From the NCBI GenBank assembly GCA_025360225.1, contig JANYCN010000013.1:62001-126000 (forward strand): a stretch of DNA of 64,000 nucleotides, in the 5' to 3' direction. The notes under the pieces are model-generated. The model ran no database searches and had not been told where the DNA came from. It saw only the letters and a program-made list of their open reading frames with translations. This document shows positions 41,942-50,839 of this stretch, one piece after another. A program made the position numbers and the translations under genes. Each line of letters starts with the position of its first letter. Within the stretch, counting starts at the first letter, position 1. This DNA is from Actinomycetes bacterium. GTDB taxonomy: Bacteria; Actinomycetota; Thermoleophilia; Gaiellales; F1-60-MAGs149.

Positions 41942-42835
41942 TCACGTCCGGCCGTGCTCGAGGGTGAGAGCAACCGTGCCGAGGCTGATCTCGTCGCCGC
42001 TCTCCACCGGCGTCTCCCGCACGCGGCGACCGTTCACGGCGGTGCCGTTCGTCGAGCCGAGGTCTCGGACGAGAAACCCGGTTCCCTCGCGGACGAGCTC
42101 GGCGTGGCGGCGTGAGATGTTGCGGTCGTCGATCACGACGTCACAGTCCTTGCTGCGCCCGATGACGACGGAGCGCTGGTCGATCACCTGGCTGCCGCCG
42201 CTCCAGCGCAGCACCCACTCCTCGCGCGTGAGCCCGGCGCTTCGCGCCTCGTGCGCCGAGATCACCGCGGTCTCCGACGCGAGCGGCAGGTCGCCATCGA
42301 GGGACGGCAGGGACGGCAGGGACGGCAGGGACGGCGAAACGATCGGCGTCGACACCGCCAACGGCAGGACGTCCCCTAGATCTGGCGCTTCAAGGAACTC
42401 GATCGGCAGCTCGTCATCGAGCGCCCGCGCGCTTGAGGAGTGCGGCGGCATGTCCGGCATGCGCGGCTCCTCCTCGGTCTGCACGGCGATCCCAAACATC
42501 CCGGGGTCGAGCTCGTCGGTCACCTCGAAAGCGACTCGAACCCGTCCCGGCGTGGTGTAGGCCTGACGCCTCGCGTACTCCGTCAGGTACGAGGCGAGCT
42601 CGGTGCGCAGCGACGCCTCGAAGGTCGCGAACTGCTCTCGGTCGCCGCTCGTCAGGTAAACGGTGAAGATGTTCGGGACGTAGACCTGGGAGACGGAGAT
42701 CGTCCGGTGATCGTCCATCTCCTTGCGGAGCTTGCGCGCGATCTCAGCCGGAGCGACGTGCGAGGTGAACGAGCGGCCAAGTCTGCCCTCGAAGGCCTTC
42801 TCAAGGCCCGACTCTATGCGGCGAAAGATCCCCAT
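41942..42835 (-). CDS. fhaA: FHA-domain protein FhaA with DUF3662 domain
   Basis: 297 residues. The N-terminal DUF3662 domain (MGIFRRIESGLEKAFEGRLG, VAPAEIARKLRKEMDDHRTI, YVPNIFTVYLTSGDRE) spans ~1-115. A variable linker contains the repeat SLPSLPSLPSL. The C-terminal FHA domain (~200-297) has VVIGRSKDCDVVIDDRNISR, RHAELV and VRDLGSTNGTAVNGRRVRE. FhaA binds phosphorylated partners such as MviN and kinases at sites of wall growth. ATG start 12 bases after the membrane kinase stop. Confidence 0.92.
   Translation of the reverse strand: MGIFRRIESGLEKAFEGRLGRSFTSHVAPAEIARKLRKEMDDHRTISVSQVYVPNIFTVYLTSGDREQFATFEASLRTELASYLTEYARRQAYTTPGRVRVAFEVTDELDPGMFGIAVQTEEEPRMPDMPPHSSSARALDDELPIEFLEAPDLGDVLPLAVSTPIVSPSLPSLPSLPSLDGDLPLASETAVISAHEARSAGLTREEWVLRWSGGSQVIDQRSVVIGRSKDCDVVIDDRNISRRHAELVREGTGFLVRDLGSTNGTAVNGRRVRETPVESGDEISLGTVALTLEHGRT
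42301..42336 (+). repeat. Four tandem 9-bp repeats inside fhaA
   Basis: GGGACGGCA repeated three times plus a fourth copy differing at the last base. On the coding strand each unit encodes Ser-Leu-Pro, lengthening the FhaA linker by three residues per copy, so copy number may vary between strains without a frameshift. Confidence 0.8.
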
Positions 42836-42847
42836 CTGCGACTCGTC

Positions 42848-44710
42848 TCAGCCCGCCGACGCGGCGGGCGCGGTGACCACGTCCGGCGCCCGCATCACCG
42901 AGCGGAACGCGAGCAGTATAGCCGTCGCGACGACGCCGACGAGGAGCCCCGATACGGGTGTCGGCGCCGCGCCGACGGCGACCGGCGCGAGCGATGAGAC
43001 ACCGAGGATCGCCGCGGCGTAGCCACAGCCGAACACCCGCAGAGCTCGCCCGCGAAGCAAGGCAACGGGACGCGCACCGAGCGCCAGAAGCCCCCAGCCG
43101 ACGCTCTGCGCCATCAGCGCCGCGGAGCCATGGACGATGGCGCTGGCAACGACACCGATCGACTCCTCCCCGGCGAGCCGGGCACCGAGCCCGGCGAAGG
43201 GCGACGTGCCGGTGAGCGGCGAGGCGGCTCCCGCCAGCCCGAAGGCGACGGTCGTCAGCACGGGCGCGAGCGCGCCGAGGGAGAAACGGACGTGAGCGCG
43301 CCGCACGCCGGCGGCGCCGACGAGGTACAACGGAAGGAGGCCGAGGGCACCGAGCGCCGGTGCGAGGAACGGTTGAAAGGCCCGCGAACGGTCGGAGAAG
43401 GTTGCCAGCACGAGGAGGACGCCAGCGCCAACCGCGACCGGCACCAGCCCCGCGGCGACGTTGCCGGCAAGCGGCACCGCGAGCAACGCGGAGAGCACGA
43501 GGGCCAACGATGGCCGGACGATCGCAACGGCGCCGACGACCAGGGCCAGCGCGTACGGCCAGCCAACGGGGTAGAAGGGCAGGCTGTTCAGCACGACCGC
43601 TGCTGCTGCCGAGGCGACGAGCGCTCGCGCGGCCCGGCGGGGCGTCTCACCCGTCGCACGAACACGCTCCTCGACTCGCTCAGCGAGCAGAACCGTTCTG
43701 CCGACGATCCCCGCCGGCGGGGCGCCCAGCGCCGGCACGGCCCGCAGGTGAGAGCGGCCAACGACCCGTGGAGCGATCACGCGAACACGAGCGGCGAGCG
43801 CCCGTAGCTCGGCGCGTCGGTCACGCACGACCGGCTCGAGCGGATCGTACGTCGGGTCGCTCATCAACCCGCGTTCGATCGCCCGCGCTCCGTGCAGCAG
43901 CACGTCGCGCAGCTCGGCAGCAGACGGCCGTCGCTTCGGGTCACGCGAGAGCGCACGGTCGATGTAGCGCTGGACGACGGGCGGGAGGTCGCGCCGCGCG
44001 GTCGAGAGCGACAGCTGGACGCGCTCGTGGCGGTCGGCAAGCTCTCGCGGCGTCCTCGCCCGAAACGGGTTCGAGCCGGCGAGCGCCTCGTAGACGATCA
44101 GCGCAGCCGACCAGACGTCGGCGGCTCCACCCGAGTCACGCCCGAGCGCCTGCTCCGGCGCCATGTAGGACAGCGTCCCGAGCAACCGGTCGTCGAGCGT
44201 TGCATCTGGCTGATCGACGAGAGCGATGCCGAAGTCCGTGAGCTTGAGGATCCCGTCGTCGCGTAGCAGCACGTTGCCCGGCTTGACGTCCCTGTGGACG
44301 ACGCCGTGGGCGTGCGCGTGTGCGAGGGCATCACAGACAGCGGCGACGGCGCGGAGCGTCCCCGCGTCGTCAAGGAGCCCCTCGTGAAAGGCGCGCGCAA
44401 GGTCGTCCCCACGCACGAGCTCGAACACCACGTAGATGTAGTCGTCGTCTGCGACGGAGTCGAGCAGCCGGACGATTCCCGGGTGGTCGAGGGTCGCGGC
44501 AACCCGCAGCTCGCGCCGCGCGCGCTTCACGAGCCGCTCGTCGCGCGGGATCGCCTTCACGGCAACGGCCGTGCCGGTCGTCTCGTCGATCGCCTCGAAG
44601 ACGGTGCTCGTACCACCGACGCCGAGGACGCCGACCATGCGGAACCGGCCAGCGACGAGGCCCTCTGGAAACCTCGCTGGCTGGTGATCCGTTCCGGAGG
44701 CGCCCGACAC
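42848..44710 (-). CDS. Serine/threonine protein kinase fused to a polytopic membrane domain
   Basis: 620 residues if started at GTG 44710. Kinase domain ~20-280: RMVGVLGVGGTSTVFEAIDE, VAVKAIPRDERLVKRARREL, HRDVKPGNVLLRDD, LTDFGIALVD and GTLSYMAPEQALG. A basic linker follows. From ~350 to the end about nine to ten hydrophobic helices occur (for example ALALVVGAVAIVRPSLALVL, FGCGYAAAILGVSSLAPVAV). No PASTA or other extracellular sensor is present. It is the promoter-proximal gene of the fha-pknB operon and takes the place of PknA. The membrane part is not recognised and could sense or transport a lipid-phase signal. Confidence 0.85.
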   Translation of the reverse strand: MSGASGTDHQPARFPEGLVAGRFRMVGVLGVGGTSTVFEAIDETTGTAVAVKAIPRDERLVKRARRELRVAATLDHPGIVRLLDSVADDDYIYVVFELVRGDDLARAFHEGLLDDAGTLRAVAAVCDALAHAHAHGVVHRDVKPGNVLLRDDGILKLTDFGIALVDQPDATLDDRLLGTLSYMAPEQALGRDSGGAADVWSAALIVYEALAGSNPFRARTPRELADRHERVQLSLSTARRDLPPVVQRYIDRALSRDPKRRPSAAELRDVLLHGARAIERGLMSDPTYDPLEPVVRDRRAELRALAARVRVIAPRVVGRSHLRAVPALGAPPAGIVGRTVLLAERVEERVRATGETPRRAARALVASAAAAVVLNSLPFYPVGWPYALALVVGAVAIVRPSLALVLSALLAVPLAGNVAAGLVPVAVGAGVLLVLATFSDRSRAFQPFLAPALGALGLLPLYLVGAAGVRRAHVRFSLGALAPVLTTVAFGLAGAASPLTGTSPFAGLGARLAGEESIGVVASAIVHGSAALMAQSVGWGLLALGARPVALLRGRALRVFGCGYAAAILGVSSLAPVAVGAAPTPVSGLLVGVVATAILLAFRSVMRAPDVVTAPAASAG

Positions 44711-44777
44711 GGCGGTGGGCAGCCGTGCTATGTTCTCGGCGCTGGAGGCGGGGGTCGACACGTTTCCCCGATTCGCG

Positions 44778-45986
44778 ATGCTCCCGTTTGGATCCTTCTT
44801 TGAAGAGCTCGACTTTGACGACGAGCCGCCAGCTCGCGAGCGTCGAGGGCCGCGCTTCGGGCGCCGCGATGCGGCGGAGGAGGACACGCACCACGGCGGA
44901 GGCGGCGGCGGAGGCGGCACAGGCGACTTCTACGATGACCCGCCGAGGCGCGCCCGCATCGAGTTCCGGCGCATCGCGGTGCTCGCGGCTGCGCTCGTCG
45001 TCCTGCTGATCTTCGGGTACTGGTACGTGCAGCGCTGCCAGCGCTCGCAGGAGGTTGACGGGTATCGGAGCTACGTCACCAGCGTGAACACGCTGACGAA
45101 ACGCACGAACGCCATCGCCGACACGCTCCGAGCGGCGCTGTTGAAGCCGACGCAGACGAAGGAAGGGCTGGTCGCCGCGTTCGAGGCCGCCGCGACCGCG
45201 CAGCGACGGGTGGTCGCGGATGCCGCGAACCTGAGCGGCCCTGACCAGCTCGGCCTGCTCCAGGCGCAGTTGCTCGAAGCAGAGCAGTTGCGCCTGAACG
45301 GCGTTGCCGGGATGGCGCAGAGCCTCCCCGCATCGTTCGCCGCGTTCGACGCGAAGGCGCTCACGATCGCGCCCGACCGCGTCGCCCGCGTCTCACAGCT
45401 CCTGCATCGCGTGCTCGCTGGCGACGTCGTCTTCTCCGACGCGTTCGCAGAGCCGGCCCGGCGCGTGCTCGACGCCCGCGGCGTTACCGGCGTGGCGATC
45501 GCACCGTCGCAGTTCGTCACGCCACCGATCCTGCCGTACGTGCTGCCTGACAGGCTCGCCGATCGCCTGAGCGCGATCATGGCAGGGGCGCTCCCGACGA
45601 AGCCCGGAAGCGGCACGGGGGGTAAGCGACGCGGCACCGGCATCACGTCGGTGACGATCGACGGAGCGACGATGGTGGCGGGACAGGTGAACGAGGTCAC
45701 GGCCGGAGCCGCCGGCACGAACAAGGTCGTCGTCAAGGTGAACAACGGCGGCGCTTACCAGGAGACACAGGTTGGCGTGCAGGTGTTCCTCGACGGCAAG
45801 GCGCAGGGCACGGGCCAGTCGGTGCTCGTGTTCGACCCGGGTACAACGCAGACCCTGACCTTCCCCTTCACACCGCTCTACGGGTCGAACCAGACGATCA
45901 AGGTGACCGTCGATCCGGTGCCCGGTGAGACGAACTCGGCGAACAACGTCGCGACGTACACGGTGTCGTTCAAGATCGGCGGATAG
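44778..45986 (+). CDS. Membrane-anchored protein with C-terminal CARDB-like domain
   Basis: 402 residues from ATG 44778. Acidic, Gly-rich cytoplasmic N-terminus of ~60 residues, one membrane helix (RIAVLAAALVVLLIFGYWYV), a helical extracytoplasmic middle (YRSYVTSVNTLTKRTNAIAD) and a C-terminal Ig-like CARDB domain (VVVKVNNGGAYQETQVGVQV, GTTQTLTFPFTPLYGSNQTI, GETNSANNVATYTVSF). Function unknown; probably a cell-envelope protein. Divergent from the membrane kinase, 67 bases apart, which suggests shared control. Confidence 0.75.
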   Translation: MLPFGSFFEELDFDDEPPARERRGPRFGRRDAAEEDTHHGGGGGGGGTGDFYDDPPRRARIEFRRIAVLAAALVVLLIFGYWYVQRCQRSQEVDGYRSYVTSVNTLTKRTNAIADTLRAALLKPTQTKEGLVAAFEAAATAQRRVVADAANLSGPDQLGLLQAQLLEAEQLRLNGVAGMAQSLPASFAAFDAKALTIAPDRVARVSQLLHRVLAGDVVFSDAFAEPARRVLDARGVTGVAIAPSQFVTPPILPYVLPDRLADRLSAIMAGALPTKPGSGTGGKRRGTGITSVTIDGATMVAGQVNEVTAGAAGTNKVVVKVNNGGAYQETQVGVQVFLDGKAQGTGQSVLVFDPGTTQTLTFPFTPLYGSNQTIKVTVDPVPGETNSANNVATYTVSFKIGG

Positions 45987-45992
45987 GCGCCG

Positions 45993-46475
45993 TTGAACGT
46001 GAACGACGCCACGACGCAGGTCGCGTTGGGCGCCGTAGGCCTTGCCGTCGTCGACCTCCTCCTCGCCGCCTGGTTCCTGCGTTGGATGCGGCGCGTCCGC
46101 CGAGCCCAGCAGGCCTTGCTGGCCGGAAAGAACGTTGACCTGGTCGAGTTCGCCGTCGGCATGCAGACGCGCATGGAGTCGGTCGAGGCCCTCGCTACCC
46201 GGATCGAGGAGAGCACGACGGCAACGGCGACGCGCGTCGGTCGTTGCTACCAACGACGCGCCCTGGTGCGCTACGACGCGATCAAGGACGTCGGCGGGCA
46301 CCAGTCGACGTCCGTCGCGTTGCTGGATGATCACGGCAGCGGGATCGTCGTATCCGCGATCCAGGGCCGCGACTACGCGCGGATCTACGTGAAGGACGTC
46401 GTGTTGCGTGAGCCGGGCTCGATCGACCTAACGCCCGAGGAACGTCAGGCGATCGAACGGGCAATGGCGGAGTAA
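45993..46475 (+). CDS. DUF4446 family membrane protein
   Basis: 160 residues. N-terminal membrane helix (VALGAVGLAVVDLLLAAWFL), a helical region (LLAGKNVDLVEFAVGMQTRM), then the conserved block RRALVRYDAIKDVGGHQSTS, VALLDDHGSGIVVSAIQGRD and IDLTPEERQAIERAM, the full DUF4446 pattern. Function unknown. TTG 45993 or GTG 45999 start, 6 bases after the CARDB gene, so co-transcribed. Confidence 0.82.
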   Translation: MNVNDATTQVALGAVGLAVVDLLLAAWFLRWMRRVRRAQQALLAGKNVDLVEFAVGMQTRMESVEALATRIEESTTATATRVGRCYQRRALVRYDAIKDVGGHQSTSVALLDDHGSGIVVSAIQGRDYARIYVKDVVLREPGSIDLTPEERQAIERAMAE

Positions 46476-46507
46476 CGTAACCAGCCTCATCGGCCGATAC
46501 CTCGGTC

Positions 46508-48349
46508 GTGGATCACGGGCGCCTGCAGCGCTACCTGGGCGACCCGAAGGCCACGCGTCGTTCGACGACGATCGCGCTGCGCGTGTTCGGCATGGCAATC
46601 GCCCTGCCAACGATCCTTCTCGCTCACGACTCGACCTTTAGCTGGCCGCTCTTTGGGGTCGCGCTCGCGTTGGCGAACGCGAACCTGACCTGGCTCGTCC
46701 GGCGATCTGCAACGGCGACGGTCGGCTTCCTCTACGCCGGTCTCGCAGCCGTGCTCGAGCTCCTCGTCGCGATGGAGGCGATGGGGGATCGTGGCTACCT
46801 GCTCGCACCGCTTCTCGCGGGCCTCGTAGCGTGGTCAGGTGCCAACCTGAGCGGGCGCGGCGTCACCGTCGTGACAACGACGACGGGGATCGGACTCGCG
46901 CTCGAGGCACAGCGGAGCTGGCCGGCGTCCACCGTGCTGCTCGGCTACACGTCCGCCCTGTCGCTGCCGATCGTCGCATCGACCGCCTGGGCGACGGCCG
47001 TCGCCTTCAGGCTCGCACGCGTCTCTGCGGTCGACCGCGCCGAGGATGCCGCACGGGTTGAGCACGGCGCGCTCTCCGACCTGCGCCGCCTGCGCGACGA
47101 GGTGACGGGTCTCCTCAACCGCCGCGGGCTGATCGACCACCTCGCGCTGTACACCGCCAACGAGGCGCGAGTGGCCGTGCTGCTGGTCGACGTGCGCGGC
47201 GTCGGACACGCGAACCAGCGCGGGGGGAGCTCGGCGGGTGATCGGATGCTGCGCGCCGTCGCGGCGCACCTGACGTCGATCGTCGGCGAGGGCGTCGAGG
47301 TGTGCCGCGCGAGCGGTGACCAGTTCGCGGTGCTGGTTCCCTTCGCCGATCCAGAACCCGTACGACAGCTCGCCGACACCATCGCATCCGCCGAGCTCGC
47401 GACCGGCGCCGGGCGCGCCGAGTTCGTCGTTGGCGTAGCGATCGCAGAACCTCACAGCCTTCCCGATGCCGCGTTGCGCGACGCCGAGGCGGCCGTTCGC
47501 CGGGCTCGCAGCGACGGCCTGTCGGTCGAGGTGTCTGGCGAAGACCTGCGCGAGAGCGAGGCCCACCGAGCGCGGCTCGACGACGAGCTGCGAACGGCGC
47601 TCGAAGACGCCGCATTCGTCCTCCACTACCAGCCGATCGTGCGTCTCAAGGACGGGCGGATCAGCCACGCCGAGGCGTTGATCCGCTGGCAACACCCAAC
47701 ACGCGGGCTGCTGTCGCCAGCCGACTTCGTCGCCGAGGCCGAGCGCAGCGGACTGATCGTCCGGCTCGGCGAGTGGGCGCTGTTCGAGGCCTGTCGGGAG
47801 ATCGTGCGCATCAACGCCGCACGCCCCGACAACCCGATCGCCGTATCGGTCAACGTCACGCCAGCGCAGGCGGAGCAGCGCGACCTCGCCGAGACCGTGC
47901 TTCTCGCGCTCGCAACCACGGGCTGCCAGCCGGCGTGGCTGCGGCTCGAGCTCACCGAGACGACCATCGTGACCCACGCCGACCGTCTGACCAGGTCGCT
48001 CGCGCGGCTGCGCGAGGAGGGCGTCGCGATGTTCCTCGACGACTTCGGCACCGGCTACTCCTCCCTCGGCTACCTGCGCTCGTTCCCGTGCGAGGCGTTG
48101 AAGATCGATCGCACCTTCATCACCGGGTTCGGTACAGACGGCAAGGACTCGGGCATCGTCGCGGCGATCCTGTCCCTCGCACGGACGCTCGGAATCCGTA
48201 CGATCGCGGAAGGGATCGAGGTCAGAGAGCAGGCCGCCCACCTCGACGTCCTCGGCTGCGATTACGGCCAGGGCTACCTCTTCTCGCCCCCCGTCGCCGC
48301 AGACGCGCTCGAGGCGATGCTCGACACCGACCTCCGCGCGGTTGCCTGA
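46508..48349 (+). CDS. GGDEF-EAL protein, probable c-di-GMP phosphodiesterase
   Basis: 613 residues. About five N-terminal membrane helices (~20-175), then a degenerate GGDEF domain whose signature reads ASGDQF in VCRASGDQFAVLVP, so cyclase activity is unlikely. The EAL domain (~360-610) keeps EALIRWQHPTRGL, VNVTPAQ, LELTETTIV, FLDDFGTGYSSLGYL, LKIDRTFI and IAEGIEV, the residues needed for metal binding and hydrolysis. It should lower c-di-GMP, favouring motility, in line with the flagellar genes and the PilZ protein. Starts 32 bases after the DUF4446 gene. Confidence 0.9.
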   Translation: MDHGRLQRYLGDPKATRRSTTIALRVFGMAIALPTILLAHDSTFSWPLFGVALALANANLTWLVRRSATATVGFLYAGLAAVLELLVAMEAMGDRGYLLAPLLAGLVAWSGANLSGRGVTVVTTTTGIGLALEAQRSWPASTVLLGYTSALSLPIVASTAWATAVAFRLARVSAVDRAEDAARVEHGALSDLRRLRDEVTGLLNRRGLIDHLALYTANEARVAVLLVDVRGVGHANQRGGSSAGDRMLRAVAAHLTSIVGEGVEVCRASGDQFAVLVPFADPEPVRQLADTIASAELATGAGRAEFVVGVAIAEPHSLPDAALRDAEAAVRRARSDGLSVEVSGEDLRESEAHRARLDDELRTALEDAAFVLHYQPIVRLKDGRISHAEALIRWQHPTRGLLSPADFVAEAERSGLIVRLGEWALFEACREIVRINAARPDNPIAVSVNVTPAQAEQRDLAETVLLALATTGCQPAWLRLELTETTIVTHADRLTRSLARLREEGVAMFLDDFGTGYSSLGYLRSFPCEALKIDRTFITGFGTDGKDSGIVAAILSLARTLGIRTIAEGIEVREQAAHLDVLGCDYGQGYLFSPPVAADALEAMLDTDLRAVA

Positions 48350-48430
48350 CCTTGAATTCGGCGCGTGAGCCTCAGCCGGCCCGGGCAGCGGCCGGTCGCC
48401 TGGTAGGATGGCCGCCAGGAGGAGCTGGCG

Positions 48431-48937
48431 ATGGCGCAGAGCGTGCTAGTGCTGAACGCGACGTACGAGCCACTGAACGTCACGTCGGTCTACCGCGCGC
48501 TGTCGCTCGTCATGGCGGACAAGGCGGAGATCCTTGAGGCCCACCCCGAGTCGATGATCCGCTCACCGTCGCGCCTCCTTGCCCATCCGCTGGTGATCCG
48601 GCTCCTGCGCTACGTCCGTGTGCCGCGCTTCGGCACGCGCCGGATCACCCGACGGGCACTGTTCGCGCGTGACGGGTGGCGCTGCCAGTACTGCGGTGAC
48701 ACGTCGCGGCTGACGGTTGATCACGTCGTGCCGCGTTCGCGCGGCGGGTCGTCGGGCTGGGAGAACATGGTCACGGCGTGCGCGCCGTGCAACCTGCGTA
48801 AGGGCGACCGGCTACCACAGGAGATCGGGATGCCGATGCGGACGACGCCGAACGTGCCGCCGCCACAGCTGTTCCTGACGCTCGGCACGCCGAGCGTGCC
48901 CGAGTCGTGGGGCACCTACCTCGCCTGGGCGAACTGA
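48431..48937 (+). CDS. HNH endonuclease family protein
   Basis: 168 residues. Starts SVLVLNATYEPLNVTSVYRA, a sequence typical of the widespread chromosomal HNH proteins of actinobacteria and cyanobacteria. The HNH motif is LFARDGWRCQYCGDTSRLTV with DHVVPRSRGG and ENMVTACAPCNLRKGDR; four cysteines form a zinc site. A good ribosome-binding site (AGGAGGAG) precedes ATG 48431. Such proteins are usually housekeeping and not mobile; the substrate is not known. Confidence 0.88.
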   Translation: MAQSVLVLNATYEPLNVTSVYRALSLVMADKAEILEAHPESMIRSPSRLLAHPLVIRLLRYVRVPRFGTRRITRRALFARDGWRCQYCGDTSRLTVDHVVPRSRGGSSGWENMVTACAPCNLRKGDRLPQEIGMPMRTTPNVPPPQLFLTLGTPSVPESWGTYLAWAN

Positions 48938-48949
48938 GCTCCTGCCACC

Positions 48950-49567
48950 GTGCGCCTGCGCGTCCTCCCGTCGAACCGTCGCGTCCTCGAGCTGCTCGCC
49001 GAGGCGGGAACGAACGTCGCCGCCGCAGGGGCGACGATGCACGACGCCCTCGTCGGGTTCCCGTCGCCGGACGGTGCCCCGGAACGTCTTCGCGAGATCG
49101 AGCGCAACGGCGACAGGCTGACGCGCGAGCTCTACGTGCTTCTTGAGTCGACGCTGGTGTCGCCGATCGACCGTGAGGACGCGTTCTCACTCGCATCCGC
49201 GCTCGACGACGTCGTCGACCATCTCGACGAGGCCCTGGATGAGATCACGCTCTACGGCGTCCGGACGGTCGTCCCAGCGGCGATCGAGCAGGCCGCCGTC
49301 GCCCGGGACGCCTGCGCGCTGCTCCAGGAGGCCGTTGCCCGGCTCGACGGCTTCCGCGACGCCCACGACCTGATCGCCCGGATCGAGGAGCTCGAGCACG
49401 CTGGCGACCGCGTCGAGCGCGCAGCGATCTCGAGCCTGTTCGCCGGCGACGCCGACCCGCTGATGGTGATCCGCTGGAAGGACATCCACGAGGAGATCGA
49501 GGCGGCGATCAACGCCTGTGACCGCGCCGGGCAGATCGTCGGAACGATCTACCTGAAGAGCCGGTGA
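48950..49567 (+). CDS. DUF47/PhoU-like phosphate transport regulator
   Basis: 205 residues, all helical. DUF47 pattern: ERLREIERNGDRLTRELYVL, PIDREDAFSLASALDDVVDH, IARIEELEHAGDRVERAAIS, DPLMVIRWKDIHEEIEAAIN. DUF47 proteins form a PhoU-like bundle and regulate the Pit transporter encoded next to them. GTG start 12 bases after the HNH gene; its stop overlaps the pit start (GTGA). Confidence 0.88.
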   Translation: MRLRVLPSNRRVLELLAEAGTNVAAAGATMHDALVGFPSPDGAPERLREIERNGDRLTRELYVLLESTLVSPIDREDAFSLASALDDVVDHLDEALDEITLYGVRTVVPAAIEQAAVARDACALLQEAVARLDGFRDAHDLIARIEELEHAGDRVERAAISSLFAGDADPLMVIRWKDIHEEIEAAINACDRAGQIVGTIYLKSR

Positions 49568-50559
49568 CGGGCGACCCCCTCCTCATAAGCGTTGTCATCG
49601 CGGCGCTGATCTTCGACTTCACGAACGGGTTCCACGACACCGCGAACGCCGTCGCGACATCGGTGTCGACCCGCGCCCTCGGCCCGCGGGCGGCCGTCAC
49701 GATCGCCTCCCTGATGAACTTTGCCGGCGCGTTCACCTCGACGGCCGTTGCGACAACGATCGGCACGGGAATCGTCGCGATCGGCGGACACCTGCGCCTT
49801 GAGGTGCTGCTGATGGCGGTCGTCGGCGCGACGACGTGGAACCTGATCACCTGGTATCTGGCACTGCCGTCGTCGTCATCCTACGCGTTGATCGGCGGGC
49901 TCGTGGGCGCCCAGCTTGTGGCGGTCGGCACGGACGGAGTACGGTGGAGCGAGGTTCTCCGCCGCGTCCTGATCCCCGCCACGACCGCGCCGCTGCTCGG
50001 CTTCGTCGGCGCCTACGTGCTGCTGGTCGCGCTCCTCTGGGCGCTGCGGAACGCACACGCGAGCGTCGTCAACCGTCAGCTGCGGCTGGCCCAGATCGGA
50101 GTCGGTGGGTTGATGGCGTTCGCGCACGGCGCGAACGACGCGCAGAAGACGATGGGTGTGATCGCCCTGGCCGTGACCACGTCGCTCGGCGAGACGCGCT
50201 TCTCCGTGCCGACGTGGGTGATCATCGCGTCCGCGACGGCGCTCGCCGCGGGGACGTACTCGGGCGGCTGGCGGATCATGCGCACGCTCGGCTACCGCGT
50301 CTTTCGCATCGAGCCGGCGCACGGGTTCGCCGCGCAGGCAGCAGCGACGGGTCTTCTCCTGTTGACCGCCCGCGCGGGGTTGCCCGTCTCCACGACCGGC
50401 GTGATCACCGGCTCCGTGTTCGGCGCCGGTGCCGGCGCGCGTGCGCGCCACATCTCGTGGCGGCTGGCGCTCGAGATCGGGCTCGGCTGGGTGCTGACGC
50501 TCCCCGCGGCTGGGCTGATCGCAGCGGCGATCTACCTGCCGCTACGCCTGTTCGGGTAG
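49564..50559 (+). CDS. pit: Low-affinity inorganic phosphate (Pit) transporter
   Basis: 331 residues, about ten membrane helices. The inverted-repeat signature of Pit permeases is present twice: DFTNGFHDTANAVATSVSTR near residue 18 and MAFAHGANDAQKTMGVIALA in the second half. It moves metal-phosphate complexes with protons. Coupled to the DUF47 gene. Length fits the short bacterial form. Confidence 0.93.
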   Translation: MTGDPLLISVVIAALIFDFTNGFHDTANAVATSVSTRALGPRAAVTIASLMNFAGAFTSTAVATTIGTGIVAIGGHLRLEVLLMAVVGATTWNLITWYLALPSSSSYALIGGLVGAQLVAVGTDGVRWSEVLRRVLIPATTAPLLGFVGAYVLLVALLWALRNAHASVVNRQLRLAQIGVGGLMAFAHGANDAQKTMGVIALAVTTSLGETRFSVPTWVIIASATALAAGTYSGGWRIMRTLGYRVFRIEPAHGFAAQAAATGLLLLTARAGLPVSTTGVITGSVFGAGAGARARHISWRLALEIGLGWVLTLPAAGLIAAAIYLPLRLFG

Positions 50560-50644
50560 CTGCCGGCGACGCGAACAGATGTTCCGGAGGTCACCGAAGC
50601 TCGCCGAACCGTCTACCGGGTGTCAACGACCCCGGAGGCACGAA

Positions 50645-50761
50645 ATGCTTGAGAACGAGCTCGGCTGGATCGACTGGTTGATCGCAACCTCGCTGATCGC
50701 GATCGGCCTGGCGAGCGCGTGCTGCGCCGCCCGCGCCGTCGTACGGAACGCCATGGCGTGA
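50645..50761 (+). CDS. 38-residue single-helix membrane protein
   Basis: A short gene with a proper ribosome-binding site (GGAGG at 50633-50637, eight bases before ATG). The product starts MLENELGWIDWLIATSLIAI and is a single amphipathic or membrane helix with two cysteines and a basic end. It lies between pit and a strong hairpin, so it may be the last gene of the phosphate unit. Family unknown; small membrane regulators of transporters have this form, but this is a guess. Confidence 0.5.
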   Translation: MLENELGWIDWLIATSLIAIGLASACCAARAVVRNAMA

Positions 50762-50783
50762 GCAGCTCGGCCGGGCTGTGAGC

Positions 50784-50823
50784 TGGCCGGTGGATGTGCG
50801 GGGGGGAGCGCATCCACCGGCCA
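50784..50823 (+). terminator. 16-bp hairpin between the small gene and the GAF kinase
   Basis: TGGCCGGTGGATGTGC (50784-50799) pairs with GCGCATCCACCGGCCA (50808-50823) with one G-U pair and an 8-base G-rich loop. It is followed by CGTCTATTCTGG. As a U-rich tail is short, it may be a terminator for the pit unit or a barrier before the leaderless promoter at 50828. Confidence 0.6.
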
Positions 50824-50827
50824 CGTC

Positions 50828-50833
50828 TATTCT
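50828..50833 (+). promoter_or_regulatory. Leaderless -10 box (TATTCT) of the GAF histidine kinase
   Basis: TATTCT ends 6 bases before ATG 50840 and starts 4 bases after the hairpin at 50784-50823. No ribosome-binding site. Confidence 0.5.
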
Positions 50834-50839
50834 GGCACG

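Noticed and set aside
42301-42336. CRISPR-like repeats
   Set aside because: The repeats are 9 bases long, contiguous and in frame in fhaA. No CRISPR array or cas gene was seen anywhere in the window.
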